Shown one piece after another: positions 1 through 10,299 of a DNA stretch of 64,000 bases (the stretch's first letter is position 1; each line of letters begins with the position of its first letter). Under the pieces are notes generated by a model that was not told the DNA's origin, did no database searches, and saw only the letters and a list, made by a program, of their open reading frames with translations. Both the position numbers and the translations under genes were made by a program. The stretch comes from Parelaphostrongylus tenuis (lineage: Eukaryota; Nematoda; Chromadorea; Rhabditida; Metastrongylidae): assembly GCA_019055375.1 (NCBI GenBank), contig JAHQIW010000116.1, positions 62,001 through 126,000 of the forward strand. Direction: 5' to 3'.

Positions 1-1949
1 CTGGTTCTCTGGTTTTCTCTCTGTAAAGGAAAGAGAACAAGGAGAAAAGTCACGGTTAACAATAGGGGCAGTGAGGAGAAGTATGGAGAGATTGTGATGT
101 TGTGCTCACCCACGGCCTTGCGCAGTAGCAATTCGTTTTTATTATGAACTCGAAAACCAGTTTCTGACAAAATCACACGTCATTTTATTAAACTAAAACC
201 ATCAGAGTTTTTTAACGCTTAAAGTAATGAAAGAGTTATGTTTGCCTGCGAAATGACGTTTAAATGAGGACAAGTTCGGTGATGATCGAATAAAAATCTC
301 AGTAATGTTTTCTTTTTTCGAATTATTTTGAATTCGTTTCCCGTCATATGGTCACAGACGCTCAACGTTTTGCCACATCACTATTATCATCATGCTTAGT
401 TTATATTTAATATTTACTTTATTTTATATTTATATATTATTTATTTTCTATGAAATCAACCATCAAAAAATCCTAACTCAGTGACTACGGTAGTCAGTTG
501 ATCCTTCCACAGAACTTGTTTTCAACCTTTTCCATCAATGTCATTTGTGTGACAACAGTGTTAGTGAAATATTTGACACGTATGAATAACAGGGCAACAA
601 AAAAGTTTGAGAATTTTGTTTTGGTGATCATCGCTTCGCTCCAAGATCAAATACTTGCTTCAGATAAAAGGAATTCGAATAAAATACGATTCAAAAAAAT
701 TTCGGTCTTGTCCAAAATGCATATAAATGATAAAGGAGAAAGAATTTAATGCCAGTTACCTTTATGGAAATGCTTCAAGCATTCGATTTCACTTGCACCA
801 TCAGAGATATGACTGAATGCATATTTAAAAAAACAATGGATATGTGCTGGCCTACCCATGAGTATGTCGGTACTGTTATCATTCAAGACAAGTGTGGTAA
901 CACCTTCGAAGGAATGGAGAAATCGCTTTTGCCTGAAACGCTAGAGTAAACTTATGAATAGTGAATCTCAAGGGAGCCCCTAACAACTGCGATAGATGTG
1001 CCATTGATTCACTTTAGAGTAAAATAAGCTAAGCACCTCCATTTCCTACTCTGAAGTTTTTTTGCGATTAAAACCACCTGAATATTTCCCAGTGTGCTCA
1101 GTTAGCAATATTTCACCCTCTTAACCTGAGCATCAGCAATAACCTGCCATGCACCTCGCGGCCAAATGCAATGCGTTCCTACTAATGATAATTAACAAGA
1201 AATAAACAAAGTAGCGCATCATGGAGAATGAATTAAAGCAATTTGAATTAGTGAGTGCAGAAGAAAACAATGCGGTGAATTAACGAGATGGGCGCGGTGG
1301 CAAATAAACTATCATCTTCATTGACAAGAGCTAAGTTCAATTAGGTAGTTGTATGAAGTAATCTTTAATAAAGTTGCTCAACGTCTTGGCAGGCTTTATC
1401 AGGAAAATTGGCTCGCTCAGCATTCTGTTTCATTTATGATAGAGACGAGGAATCTTCACACATCAACCGAAACAGCGCGTAATGTGTTCGAATTCTTTAG
1501 CATATCACCGTTGTTAAGGTACGAATCAAATACAAGAAGCGATGGAGACCTCACAGTGTGATACATTTGACGTCGCCTTATGTTATAATGAAAACATCTT
1601 TAGTGCGTTTGCCTTCATTAGAGCCGCAACGATTCGAATTTGATAACCGCACCAGCTAGTCCATAAAGTAAGAGTTTGGTAGACATATCAAGTCTATGGA
1701 ATAGTATAGAACACCGAACAAATGAGGTAATTTTAGTCGAGTTACGTTACTTTTAGGAACGATTTTTAGCTGATTGTCCAATAAACGGCTCTCATGAAAT
1801 TATACCATTCTGTTGCAGTAGCGACTATATTGGCTTGAAAATAGAGTATATTTTCAGACAAAATCCATATTGGTAATGCGCGATTACAACATGTCCTTTT
1901 AATGTCTTACTCCTCATAGATAGCAAGTGGTTGTAAGGTAACAATTTTT
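1..1949. other. Intergenic stretch, no gene recognised
   Basis: AT-rich sequence. The short open frames here have no splice-site framing, no domain motif and no composition that sets them apart from chance. I see no RNA gene or recognisable transposon in it. Confidence 0.5.
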
Positions 1950-2412
1950 TATTTGATCCGAAAACGCCGCCGACTGCCTGGAGTCGTGACGACTTCAGGA
2001 AGGCATTGGTTAGGCTGAGTAAAACTCCAGAGGAGAAAGCAGCTAGACCAGCAGAATATCTGCCTCAGTTCTCCACACACTAGACGGCAGGTGCTACCGT
2101 CTACGACAATGGGCGGCCAAACAACCGTTTTGAAATGACCCAAATCTGGGGCTCAACGGGACGCCACTGGAAGAGGCAAAACGTGTGCGCCTGCGACATA
2201 CTAAGAAGATTGCTCATGGTTTTCTGCTTCGTCATTCACCCACATATCTCCCATCAACTTATTTCTACGATTTCCTGTCACCGTGGCTGGTTATTCTTCG
2301 CCTTCACTACGGTTGGAAGGATACTCCGGTGCACTCTAATAAGCATGAGATATCCCCCATGCATATTATGGGAATATCACAGTTTCTTATGTGGGATCTT
2401 TCCACTTGAGGC
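1950..2412 (+). pseudogene. Unidentified decayed coding segment
   Basis: The plus strand from about 1956 reads as protein-like sequence (FDPKTPPTAWSRDDFRKAL, then TPEEKAARPAEYLPQFSTH). It hits one in-frame stop at about 2080 and continues (VYDNGRPNNRFEMTQIWGST). A shift of frame near 2185 then gives a basic stretch (LRHTKKIAHGFLLRH) and a hydrophobic, possibly membrane-spanning segment around 2260-2330, ending at a stop near 2409. The charged, Trp/Pro-rich composition looks like real protein rather than chance. The stop and frameshift suggest a pseudogene, a retrocopy or an unmodelled exon set. I do not recognise the family. A mitochondrial accessory or ribosomal protein is a guess only. It ends about 45 bp before a mariner relic. 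Confidence 0.35.
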
Positions 2413-2457
2413 CTAGATATTATTCGTCCTTATTTCACCTTGTTACAAGCCTCCACC

Positions 2458-2790
2458 ATGTCCGACGATAGAGTAGAAGTTTATGCTCTGTTGAGTCATC
2501 ATTGGAGAAAGGGTCTTTCACAGCGATCCGTAGTCGATGAAATCAGCGAAGTTGAAGGGGAAGACACATAAACAAAGCTGCTGCTGGATGCTGGCTTCGA
2601 CGCATTAATGCTGATTTTATAAGATAAAGATTTTGACTCTAAAGATAAGCCTCGTTTAGGACTCCCACAAAGTTGAACAACGAAGATTTGATTGCTGCTT
2701 TGAAGATGAACCGTCGCCAAGTCGAAGGAACTGTACTTCGATCAGATCCGAAACTTGGCGTACCGTTGGCAAAAATTCTTAGAAAGCACT
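2458..2790 (+). pseudogene. Mariner transposase N-terminal relic
   Basis: Starting at the ATG at 2458 the sequence encodes a mariner-type helix-turn-helix N-terminus (VYALLSHHWRKGLSQRSVVD, then EISEVEGE). This is the form seen in the bandit-like/HsMar-related mariners of hookworms. After about 37 codons it meets a stop. Recognisable pieces continue in shifted frames (DKDFDSKDKPRLGLPQ, then NNEDLIAALKMNRRQ), matching the linker between the two HTH motifs. No catalytic D,D34D region follows. The copy is therefore truncated and frame-broken, and no terminal inverted repeats were identified. The family call rests on memory of mariner proteins, not on a search. Confidence 0.7.
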
Positions 2791-4220
2791 GGTCTTCATT
2801 TCCAAGAATAGTTATTGTGAGTTCTGTTTGGATATCATGCATAGAATTTCAATTTTTTACAAGTGCACCGACATTTTCTTTCCAACCCAATAACTCTCGG
2901 CACAAAGGAAAATCAGTATTATTAACTGCTACTCAGCATCTTGAACTACTGACGGTAGCAAATTAGACGCATTCTACGGCAAGTTGAAAGAACCCATTTA
3001 CAACGAAAAGTCCTTTCACAAACTCGTTATAGGATATTTGATTGCTAGATTAGAAACGGCCAATAAAAATTAATACGATGAAGCTCTCGTCGTCGATCAA
3101 TCCCTGAGAGAGTTGCGAAATGCATGTACCTTAAATTTTTGGAGCCGTTTGAAGTGAATGGATGCACATCTGGCTTTTAGAGTGACTAGCGGTGGCCCAC
3201 TAATGCAACAAATCACTGCTGCTAACCTCCCACATAAGTCCAGTATTAATCCAGCGACCGCGAAGAGATGGAAGGCTTGGTGAGCTTTGAGTGGGTAATC
3301 GAAGCATTAACCAGGTGTGTGTACAGGGCAGGGCATGTCTATGTACTATGTTACACGCGCTGCTAAAATAATGTCAGGAAGTATAATGAAAGGATGTGCA
3401 TCGGGTGGATTTTTTTGGAATGGGAGACCAAGACGAGAATGCAGATCCTCTCGAAGCACTCCTTACCGCGGCACGTCTACTCCATGGGACTCACTTTTCA
3501 AGAAGACAGAATATCGCCGATGGACATGGTGCCTACAAAAAATGTAGTGTCTCTTGGACACCTCATTGGCATTTGGATTGTGTCAATATTTGATTGTTGC
3601 TTTTAGGTGTGAAGATTCTTTTCACTCATGAGCTGATAAAGAAGTGCTGTCGTCGTTCAGGAAAAGCAAGATAAGTCTTATGTGACTAGGATATTCTCAG
3701 CAAAATCCTTTTCTCATATGACTGGAGAATAAAGGAATAGTCGGCGAAAAGCTATGAGTTGCTCGTCGGTGAACATAAAACGTGTGTCAAGCTAAAATCA
3801 GCTCCTCAAACAAGAAGTTCGATTTGCATTTCCGTCAACACTGAAATGTTGCTCGAAAGAAAAGAACTTAATCGTACCTCAACACAAGTTGTTAGGTTGA
3901 TTATAATTCCAGATGTGTATGATTTCGCAGAGGGTTTACACCGAACTGGACAAAAAAGTTATTAGCAGCAGCACAAAAAAAATTACTCTTAAGAAATGCC
4001 GTTGGGATTTTTGTAACAACCATTTCCACTATCCGCTCTAATAAAAGAAGATGGTATAATTACTACATACCAGCAAGATGTGAATGTCTTAACGAAAAGT
4101 CAACAGGATTCCAATCTAGTTGAGATGCGATTGAGAGCATGAGAAGAGGCACATCCCAAGACCTGATATCATCGCTATTGGTGCATAATCTACATGTTCT
4201 CCTCGTAAGACATACGACAT
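2791..4220. other. No gene recognised; possible further transposon debris
   Basis: This follows the mariner N-terminal relic. Overlapping short frames around 3317-3606 are not supported by motifs or splice sites. It may be the decayed body of the mariner or unrelated sequence. I see nothing else. Confidence 0.35.
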
Positions 4221-4224
4221 CTGG

Positions 4225-4500
4225 GATCTAACAGGATTTATAAAGCAAAATCGCATATCCGACCAAACCTGTTAAAGGTTGGTGGCTGATAGCTAACACA
4301 GAGATGTTGAAGAATGAGTGGCTGGGCAAAATGTGCCTCTGTGTTGTAGTGGTTAGAGCACGCGTCCCCGGATAGGATGAAACGCGGGTTCGATTGTTTT
4401 TGCGCACCACTCAATTCTCTAAGTTATATCAGTAACATCATAACACTGCGAAATAAGCAGTAGAAATACTATAATTTCGAAGTATTACATACGACATTTT
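4225..4500 (+). repeat. tRNA-derived SINE (family 1), copy a
   Basis: A tRNA-like head starts at 4335 (gcctctgtgttgtagtggtt then agagcacgcg), with box A and box B-like parts, followed by a body containing accactcaattctct and cactgcgaaataagcagt. The same head and body recur at 24.5, 34.9, 59.98 and 60.25 kb. The upstream segment 4240-4330 (aacctgttaaaggttggtgg) also recurs next to the 59.98 kb copy in inverted orientation, so the repeat extends upstream of the tRNA-like part. Confidence 0.7.
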
Positions 4501-7080
4501 TTTCAGGAAGAGAAAACCCAAATCAATGCAGGTTTTCGCGTACAGTCACCCTACTTAGGAAGGGTGATATAGAAATCTTTGCATTTACCATCCGATATAC
4601 TTGTTATGTGCGTTCAACAAGCTTTTCACAAACATCTTTCTTTTACGCACAACTGGAAAAGAGAGGTTTTTAGCTGATTCAACACAGAAATTGATTTTTC
4701 GGGGTGTAACAATTTTTGGTCAAGAGGTGAACATCTAAGTTTGGTCAAGACCGCCGTCATCTCGATAATGTTCCGTATTCACATATGGCTCATGTCCTTT
4801 TAAAGAAGATAGAATGTTGTTTGCAATAGCAATAATACTATCTTTCAGTAGCAAAACAATTTTTTTGTTCACTACAGGCTCACCACTAGTCCCGTATCGC
4901 TTATGCAGATTAAGCAGTGCATAGAGTCGAGTGGCTAGTGATGTCTGCTATCGAAAAGAAGGTTGCTTGTTCGGTCCTCTAGCAAGACGTTTCACAGCAG
5001 GCTTTTGTCGTTGACCTTTGGTGTAGTTTCTTGATGTCGACTAGCATTGAAGGATCATCTAAAACGCAATTATTATAGCAAAAAGCGCTCAGTCGTCCAA
5101 TTTACCACGTTTCGATAAGAAAAGTAGATCCATGGGGTGATAGCGCATGGACCGGATGGCTGCTTACTATCCACTCCTTAGGTGAAGTAATAGATGGTGC
5201 GTGCTTTTCGCTGCTCCTTAGCTCCACAATCTATAATTCCTTACTTCGGGTACGTGCGCATCCTTTTCCATTTCGTTACTCACATATCGCTGATAAACTC
5301 TTTTAGAACGTACTGTGCCGTCGTAGAACGGGCTCAATTCTATGCGTTCAAGCAGGCCATAAAACTAGGAATTTAGGATATTTGACATTAATGGCTTCAA
5401 AATGATTCCATATAAACAATGTCGCCGCTGTGGTGAGTGCTACAAAAAGCCGCCGGCTGATAAAAAACCCTTATTATGCTTGAGATCAAGAACACTTACA
5501 AGGAAAATGTTATAATTCTGCACATCTCTGTCACCCGAGCGATACAACATGCTTGCTCATAATCAAGAAATAGATATTGGAAAAGTTTACTGTTTCAAAT
5601 ACATAGTATTATTCAAATTGTATTATTGATGTTATTTAATATATAATTATGGATACTTTCAGTGTAAAGGAACAAATGAATATTCGACGTCATTCTCTGT
5701 ACAAAAATTTGTCATAGGTGTCTTAATGATCATTCGAAAGCTTCAATCTCTGGCTCCAGCCCTACGTTACCAGTTTTCCAAAACAAACTTTTATAATGCT
5801 GTGAATCAAAAATAAAATCACGTTTTACATGTCCATTCGTTTTTTTTTTCTTATCTCGCTTATAATTCGCTGGACCAAACTACTTCCTTAGACCACTAGT
5901 ACTCTTTTGATAGCATAAGTATCAAAAAATTCAGAAATGTGTTTGGCTTTAAGAAAAGCTTTTTTGATAAAGTTGTAGGAGAAAGAAAATATTTGTGCTA
6001 TACATCTCACTTTACAAAGATTTTTCTTTGAGCTATTAGTAATCATTCGAGAGCGTAAGATCTAAGGATTCAAACGCTGGTGCTTATTTCTTGGAAAGAC
6101 CTCTTCTCTGCAGTGTAGAAGAGAAAATAAGATCGACTTTCACTTCGGCGGCTTATTTGCCGGCTATCTACGGGTTGGAGGGCGAGGCGATCGGTCGATG
6201 CCCTACAGTTAGATGCGTGAGATGTGCCTTGTTATTCATTGGGATTTTCTTCTCCACCTTGAAAAAAACTCCATATAAAATGATCCACTTAGATACTACG
6301 AGAATTTCTCTACACATTCATATGCCGGTGCTTCCAGCGAATTATGCGAGCTAGATAGAAAAGAGAGCGTGCGGCAGGTCTGAAATATCTAGATGGTACA
6401 GCGCTATAAAAGATTTTCGCAAAAAATGGCCAACTAAGGCGCTAACCAGATACTTAAGCTTCCGAGTGATCACTGACACACTTGTGAAAAATTCTTGTAC
6501 AGCGATTGAGATTGAATGTTCATTTGCCCTTATAGCCGAAAATTATGCAGATATGTTATAAATGTTGCTATAGGTTACAGATTGTTTAACAAACGGTTAA
6601 AGGAAACAACCTTTATATTCGACAGTATTTTAAGGCCTCGCTTAAAATTAGTACATCCTGACAGAAAATTTCAAACCTTTCAGAGGTTTGCTATGGCACT
6701 TACAAAGTGCTAAACACGTGTTTCAGTTTCTAGGCCCCATCAGTAACACGATACTTTTTGTTTGAGCCAGTATTGCTTTTACGTTCTACTATTCATAGAC
6801 TTCACTGAGAGCAGTGAAGTTGACAACATCACTGCAATGTCGGAAAATTTTATCAATTGGCATGCGGGGATTTGTTTATTTGGCGTCGATTCCTATACAT
6901 CAAGGGGATTTATCCCCTGCGATGGATTGTGGCTGAAACGAAAAGAATCGCGCTACTCATGAGGTATCAAAGTCGAAACACCTATCTAGCACTGTGTAAG
7001 TGCTATAACAAACCTCATGATAGGCTTAAGGTATGAGACCATTCGATTAATTTGGTATTCACGTCAAAGAATTCACCTCA
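4501..7080. other. Intergenic stretch, no gene recognised
   Basis: AT-rich, with no motif-bearing reading frame or recognisable RNA. At 6960-7020 a short segment (tagcactgtgtaagtgctat) recurs at 51.05 kb and forms a small hairpin. It may be the edge of a dispersed repeat. Confidence 0.45.
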
Positions 7081-7081
7081 G

Positions 7082-7146
7082 CCTGGAAAGGAACCTGGAT
7101 CTTGCGTGTGCCAGACGCGTATATCAACAACTATATTATTAAAAAT
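7082..7146 (-). pseudogene. Badly decayed tRNA-Asp copy
   Basis: The minus strand retains the gtctggcacacgcaag stretch of the anticodon arm and fragments of the T arm. The D arm and acceptor stem are lost. It sits one array period left of the next decayed copy at 7249, so it is read as the edge of the tandem tRNA-Asp array. Confidence 0.4.
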
Positions 7147-7248
7147 TAGACATTGTTACGTACTTTGGTGAACAAGGGCCATGCAAATGCAGTGTGATAG
7201 AAGAAATGTGAAAAGGTAGTGCTTTATCATTAACAATTGGAAATATTC

Positions 7249-7319
7249 TCCTTCTCGCGAACGGAGCGCGCACCCTAGTGTGTGAGAAAGGCGGATATTG
7301 ACTACTACACTACCGAGGA
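7249..7319 (-). pseudogene. Decayed tRNA-Asp copy
   Basis: The minus strand starts with the canonical tRNA-Asp 5' end (TCCTCGGTAGT, then GTAGTAGTCAATATCCGCC). The anticodon loop and T arm are scrambled, so no cloverleaf forms. The 5' end lies 180 bp from that of the intact copy at 7428-7499, matching the array period. Confidence 0.55.
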
Positions 7320-7427
7320 TCGAACAATATTCTGTCCCTTGGTGAACATAGGTGATGTCACGGCAAACGCCGTCCATCGAGACGGATGTAAACGACTAAC
7401 GCTTGACCATGGAGAGCCAAAAGTACC

Positions 7428-7499
7428 CTCCCCGGCCGGGAATTGAACCCGGGTCTCGCATGTGACAGACGCGGATACTAACCACTATACTACCGCGGA
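7428..7499 (-). tRNA. tRNA-Asp (GTC)
   Basis: A 72-nt cloverleaf including the discriminator G: D arm with AGTATAGTGGTTAGT, anticodon stem CGCGT/ATGCG closing loop CTGTCAC (anticodon GTC), and T stem CCGGG/CCCGG around TTCAATT. It is identical to the copy at 9663 except that acceptor position 4 is G rather than T, giving a G-G mismatch in the acceptor stem. It may therefore be less active. It is part of a tandem array broken by the adjacent Penelope-like element. Confidence 0.9.
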
Positions 7500-7557
7500 C
7501 TGGACGTCTAAGCGTGATTTAGTAACATAGTGTCATTGCCAGCGCCGTTTAACAAGG

Positions 7558-7569
7558 AAAATAGGAATA
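7558..7569. repeat. Left 12-bp target-site duplication
   Basis: aaaataggaata here is repeated exactly at 9618-9629, at the two ends of the Penelope-like insertion and inside tRNA-array spacer sequence. This is the expected footprint of a retroelement insertion. Confidence 0.75.
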
Positions 7570-7589
7570 CTGGGTTATGCTAGGGTTAT

Positions 7590-8055
7590 TTTCTGCTAGG
7601 GTTATGAAGGCCTTTGATTTAATAACTTGCGAACCAATTTGACCCTTCCCAGCTCTGAAGGTGGCGAACCTTGCCGAAACGTAAGCCACCACGACTGTTG
7701 TAATACTCGTGCTGCATTATTAACTGTATTGTTATATGCTTCGCTGATAATTCAGTATCTTCTTCTGTTTAGCCGCTCTGAGGTGTTATTAATAGTATTT
7801 ATTGAATATCAGCGAAGCATATAACAATACAGTTAATAATGCAACACGAATATTACAATAGTCGTGGTGGCATACGTTTCGGCAAGGTTCGCCATCTTCA
7901 GAGCCTGGAAAGGTCAAATTGATTCGCAAGTTATTAAATCAAAGGCCTCCATAACCCTAACAGAAAACGTAAGAGATAAATTTTTGGTTCGCATAGGAAT
8001 AACTTCATTTCAAAATCACTCACCTTTTAGATGTTTTAGGTCTTATAATTAATCA
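7590..8055. repeat. Inverted pair of Penelope terminal repeats
   Basis: About 7627-7745 is repeated in reverse orientation at 7812-7925, around a roughly 65-bp centre. The inverted unit continues to 8052 and matches 9215-9525 in reverse. Each unit carries ctgaag(a/g)tggcgaacc...gccgaaacg, a hammerhead-like pair of boxes typical of Penelope terminal repeats. In the 7651 unit the first box has decayed (CTGAAGG). Confidence 0.8.
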
Positions 8056-8104
8056 TTGAAGACCTGCCACTTGGAGTCTATGATAATATGAGACTGTGCC
8101 TGGC

Positions 8105-8440
8105 TCAGGTCGGGAATATCAGCCTGAGGTATGGAGCTAGGTCACGCGTTATTATGAGGCATTCCTCTTTTCCGTTCATTTTTGGGCCTTTGCTATGTAT
8201 CCAAAAGGCTTCCAAAGTTTTGCGCGTGGATGTTTTCGATTCCTGTGCAAGGACCGTGAATTTGACGTCAAAATCTGCTCCTTCATGCTTCTGTTCCTTA
8301 TGCGTGCCTAGTGGGGTTTTTGGGTCGCAGTTACGTTTCCTAGCTAGGTGCTCTTTTACGCGGATGCAGAGTGGTCTACCCGTTTCGCCAATTCATTCAT
8401 CCCCGCATGCCTCTCAAGAGATCAGGTAAATTGTACCTGA
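8105..8440 (-). pseudogene. GIY-YIG endonuclease domain of Penelope element
   Basis: The minus strand reads GETGRPLCIRVKEHLARKRN, then TPLGTHKEQKHEGADFDVKF, and ends APYLRLIFPT before a TGA at 8105-8107. The G-E-T-G-R-x-L...R...EH pattern, then a Gly-Thr-His, is the catalytic half of the GIY-YIG nuclease in Penelope-like elements. The GIY and YIG strands just upstream (8420-8460) lie in a frame-broken stretch. In the intact element the domain nicks target DNA to prime reverse transcription (established for the family). Confidence 0.8.
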
Positions 8441-8639
8441 CCTCATGCAGTCGCCCTCTCTGCCGTTTGGGTAAACTTTGCAGTCGTTGGTTTCGCAGAG
8501 ACGATCATACAGCCGGTTGCGGACTAATTGGCGTTTTAGTGTTTTTGATGGTATCTCGACTACTGCTACCAAATTATCTAAACCTGCTCTTTTTTAAGCA
8601 GCGTTTATTGGCTGCACTCACTTCGTTGGAAATAAAAGG

Positions 8640-9210
8640 CAGGATGAATAGAACTTTATCCTAGCTAGACCTTCCGTGTAGGGGCGCCGAATTTCCTCTA
8701 AATTTAACCCGACAAGCTCCTATCGTGTTGTAGCCATTAGAGATGGCTATTTTTCGTGCCAAGCTCAGGGACTCTACCTTGTGTTCTTTTCCTGTGCGCA
8801 CATTAGTAGCTGTTCGAAACATGTTTTTCATAAGTGCGCATTTTGTGTGCGAGGATGGGCGGATAGGTAGTGAACCAGGATGTTTTTGTTGCTTGGTTTC
8901 CGATACCACTTTGTGTTGTAGGAGTTTTTAGAGAGGTTAACTTGAACGTTCAAAAATGGAAGCCAATTTGCCTTAGGTTTCTCACGGGTGAACGTTATGT
9001 ACTCTGACTGGCTACTTAACAACTCAAAACATTTGTCCATCTCCTCTTGCGTTGAGCAGACGACAAGGCAATCATCTATTTACCTACAGTAGAGTAACGT
9101 CCGGAGATCGAATATTGGTGCCTCTACTTTAGACATAAAAGCGATAGCAAGGGTTGGAGCTAGTCGTTGTCCCATTGCCAGCCCTCTGATCTGCGCGAAG
9201 TAATTCCCAG
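8640..9210 (-). pseudogene. Penelope reverse transcriptase fragment
   Basis: In minus-strand order there is a GLAMGQRLAP box (about 9151-9185). Next is the catalytic box, where the codon expected to give the Tyr of YIDD is TAA (9080-9082), followed by intact Ile-Asp-Asp. FLNVQVNLSKNSYNTKWYRK and the conserved YRKPSNKN block follow (8880-8960). A frameshift near 8850 moves the frame to CALMKNMFRTATNV and the thumb region. The N-terminal RT motifs are missing, so the copy is 5' truncated as well as mutated. Confidence 0.8.
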
Positions 9211-9214
9211 ACCA

Positions 9215-9525
9215 TTAATTGAAAGACCTAAAACATCTAAAAGGTGAGTGTTTTTGAAATGAAGTTATTCCTATGCGACCCAAAAATTTATCTCTTACGT
9301 TTTCTGTTAGGGTTATGGAGGCCTTTGATTTAATAACTTGCGAATTAATTTGACCTTTCCAGGCTCTGAAGATGGCGAACCTTGCCGAAACGTAAGCCAC
9401 CACGACTGATGTAATATTCGTGCTGCATTATTAACCGTATTGTTATATGCTTCGCTGATATTCAATAAATACTGTTAATAACACCTCGGAGCGGCTAAAC
9501 AGAAGAAGATACTGAATTATTCAAA
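9215..9525. repeat. Penelope terminal repeat, right copy
   Basis: This repeats in direct orientation the 7590-7745 segment and in inverted orientation 7745-8055. It contains CTGAAGA (9364) and GAAAC (9385) boxes around a GGC/GCC stem, resembling a hammerhead core. A pairing stem I is not evident, so activity is doubtful. A shorter duplicate of its end (cttcgctgatattcaa) lies at 9568-9585. Confidence 0.75.
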
Positions 9526-9617
9526 CTATGCCGAGGTTAATAGATAGTCGGGCCTGGGAGTTATTGCTTCGCTGATATTCAATGATTAATATCAATAACA
9601 CCTCGGAAGAAGATATT

Positions 9618-9629
9618 AAAATAGGAATA
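9618..9629. repeat. Right 12-bp target-site duplication
   Basis: An exact match to 7558-7569. Joining the outer flanks across the insertion restores a tRNA-array spacer like those of neighbouring units. Confidence 0.75.
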
Positions 9630-9662
9630 ATTGATACCTGACTATGGTGAATCAAAAGCGTC

Positions 9663-9734
9663 CTCCCCGGCCGGGAATTGAACCCGGGTCTCGCATGTGA
9701 CAGACGCGGATACTAACCACTATACTACCGAGGA
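9663..9734 (-). tRNA. tRNA-Asp (GTC)
   Basis: A full 72-nt cloverleaf with acceptor TCCTCGG/CCGGGGA, D arm TAGTATAGTGGTTAGTA, anticodon loop CTGTCAC (GTC), T loop TTCAATT and discriminator G. Every stem pairs. It is identical to the intronic copy at 25527. It is the best member of the array on this side of the Penelope insertion. Confidence 0.95.
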
Positions 9735-9834
9735 TTGGGTTTGATGCGTGCTTTGTTAAACATGTGCTATGCAAATGCCGTCTGATAAAAGAAATGAGAA
9801 AGGGTACTGCATCATTATTGACACTCACATCCCT

Positions 9835-9907
9835 TCTCCCTGGCCGTTAATGGAACTCGGACGCAGCATGTAACGCACGTGGTTACTTATCACTGTACTA
9901 CCGGGGA
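9835..9907 (-). pseudogene. Decayed tRNA-Asp copy
   Basis: The minus strand begins TCCCCGGTAGTACAGTGATA and keeps the general tRNA outline, but the anticodon arm (cacgtgcgttacatgctgcg) no longer has GTC in a proper loop and the T arm is broken. Its 5' end is 173 bp from the intact copy's, which is one array period. Confidence 0.6.
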
Positions 9908-10074
9908 TGGCACAGTAATGTGGGCTTAGGTTAACATGCGTTATCGCAAACGCCGCTTACGAGAGAGGATGGTAAGGAATGGTGCTTGACTCTCTAGATG
10001 TACGTATAATTGCAAACGCTGTCAACAGAAAGCTAGGAAGATACTGGAGCTCCGCAATCGAGAACCAAATCATC

Positions 10075-10146
10075 CGTCTCGGTCCGGATTCGAACCCGAG
10101 TCTTGCATGTGACAGACGCGGACATCATTCACTATGCCATCGAGGA
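10075..10146 (-). pseudogene. tRNA-Asp-like copy with damaged stems
   Basis: The anticodon arm CGCGTCTGTCACATGC, with loop CTGTCAC and anticodon GTC, is intact and a T loop (TTCGAAT) is present. D-arm changes (GTGAATGATG) and T-stem mismatches spoil the cloverleaf. It could be a weak gene or a pseudogene; decay is favoured. Another remnant (ctgggtctgctacgt) lies about 10243-10290. Confidence 0.55.
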
Positions 10147-10299
10147 TTGAATGATACATGTGCTTTAGCAACCATTTGCCATTTGAAACACCGTCTAACA
10201 AAAAGGATGAGAAGTAGTTATGCTTGAATATTGATAATCGAAAACATTCTGCTCGCCAGGTAAGTGAATCTGGGTCTGCTACGTTATACGTTACTTTTT

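Larger units (their letters stand above)
7570..9617 (-). mobile_element. Penelope-like retroelement, decayed, in tRNA-Asp array
   Basis: An insertion of about 2.05 kb between perfect 12-bp target-site duplications. On the minus strand it carries RT motifs (GLAMGQRLAP; a YIDD box with its Tyr codon mutated to a stop; WYRKPSNKN) followed by a GIY-YIG-type endonuclease region ending at 8105. This domain order is diagnostic of Penelope-like elements (established knowledge). The flanking terminal repeat occurs three times: 9215-9525, its reverse complement at about 7745-8055, and a partial direct copy at about 7590-7745. The last two form a hairpin. The mixture of direct and inverted terminal repeats with a 5'-truncated ORF is typical of the class. 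It is frame-broken and cannot encode a working RT. Confidence 0.85.
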
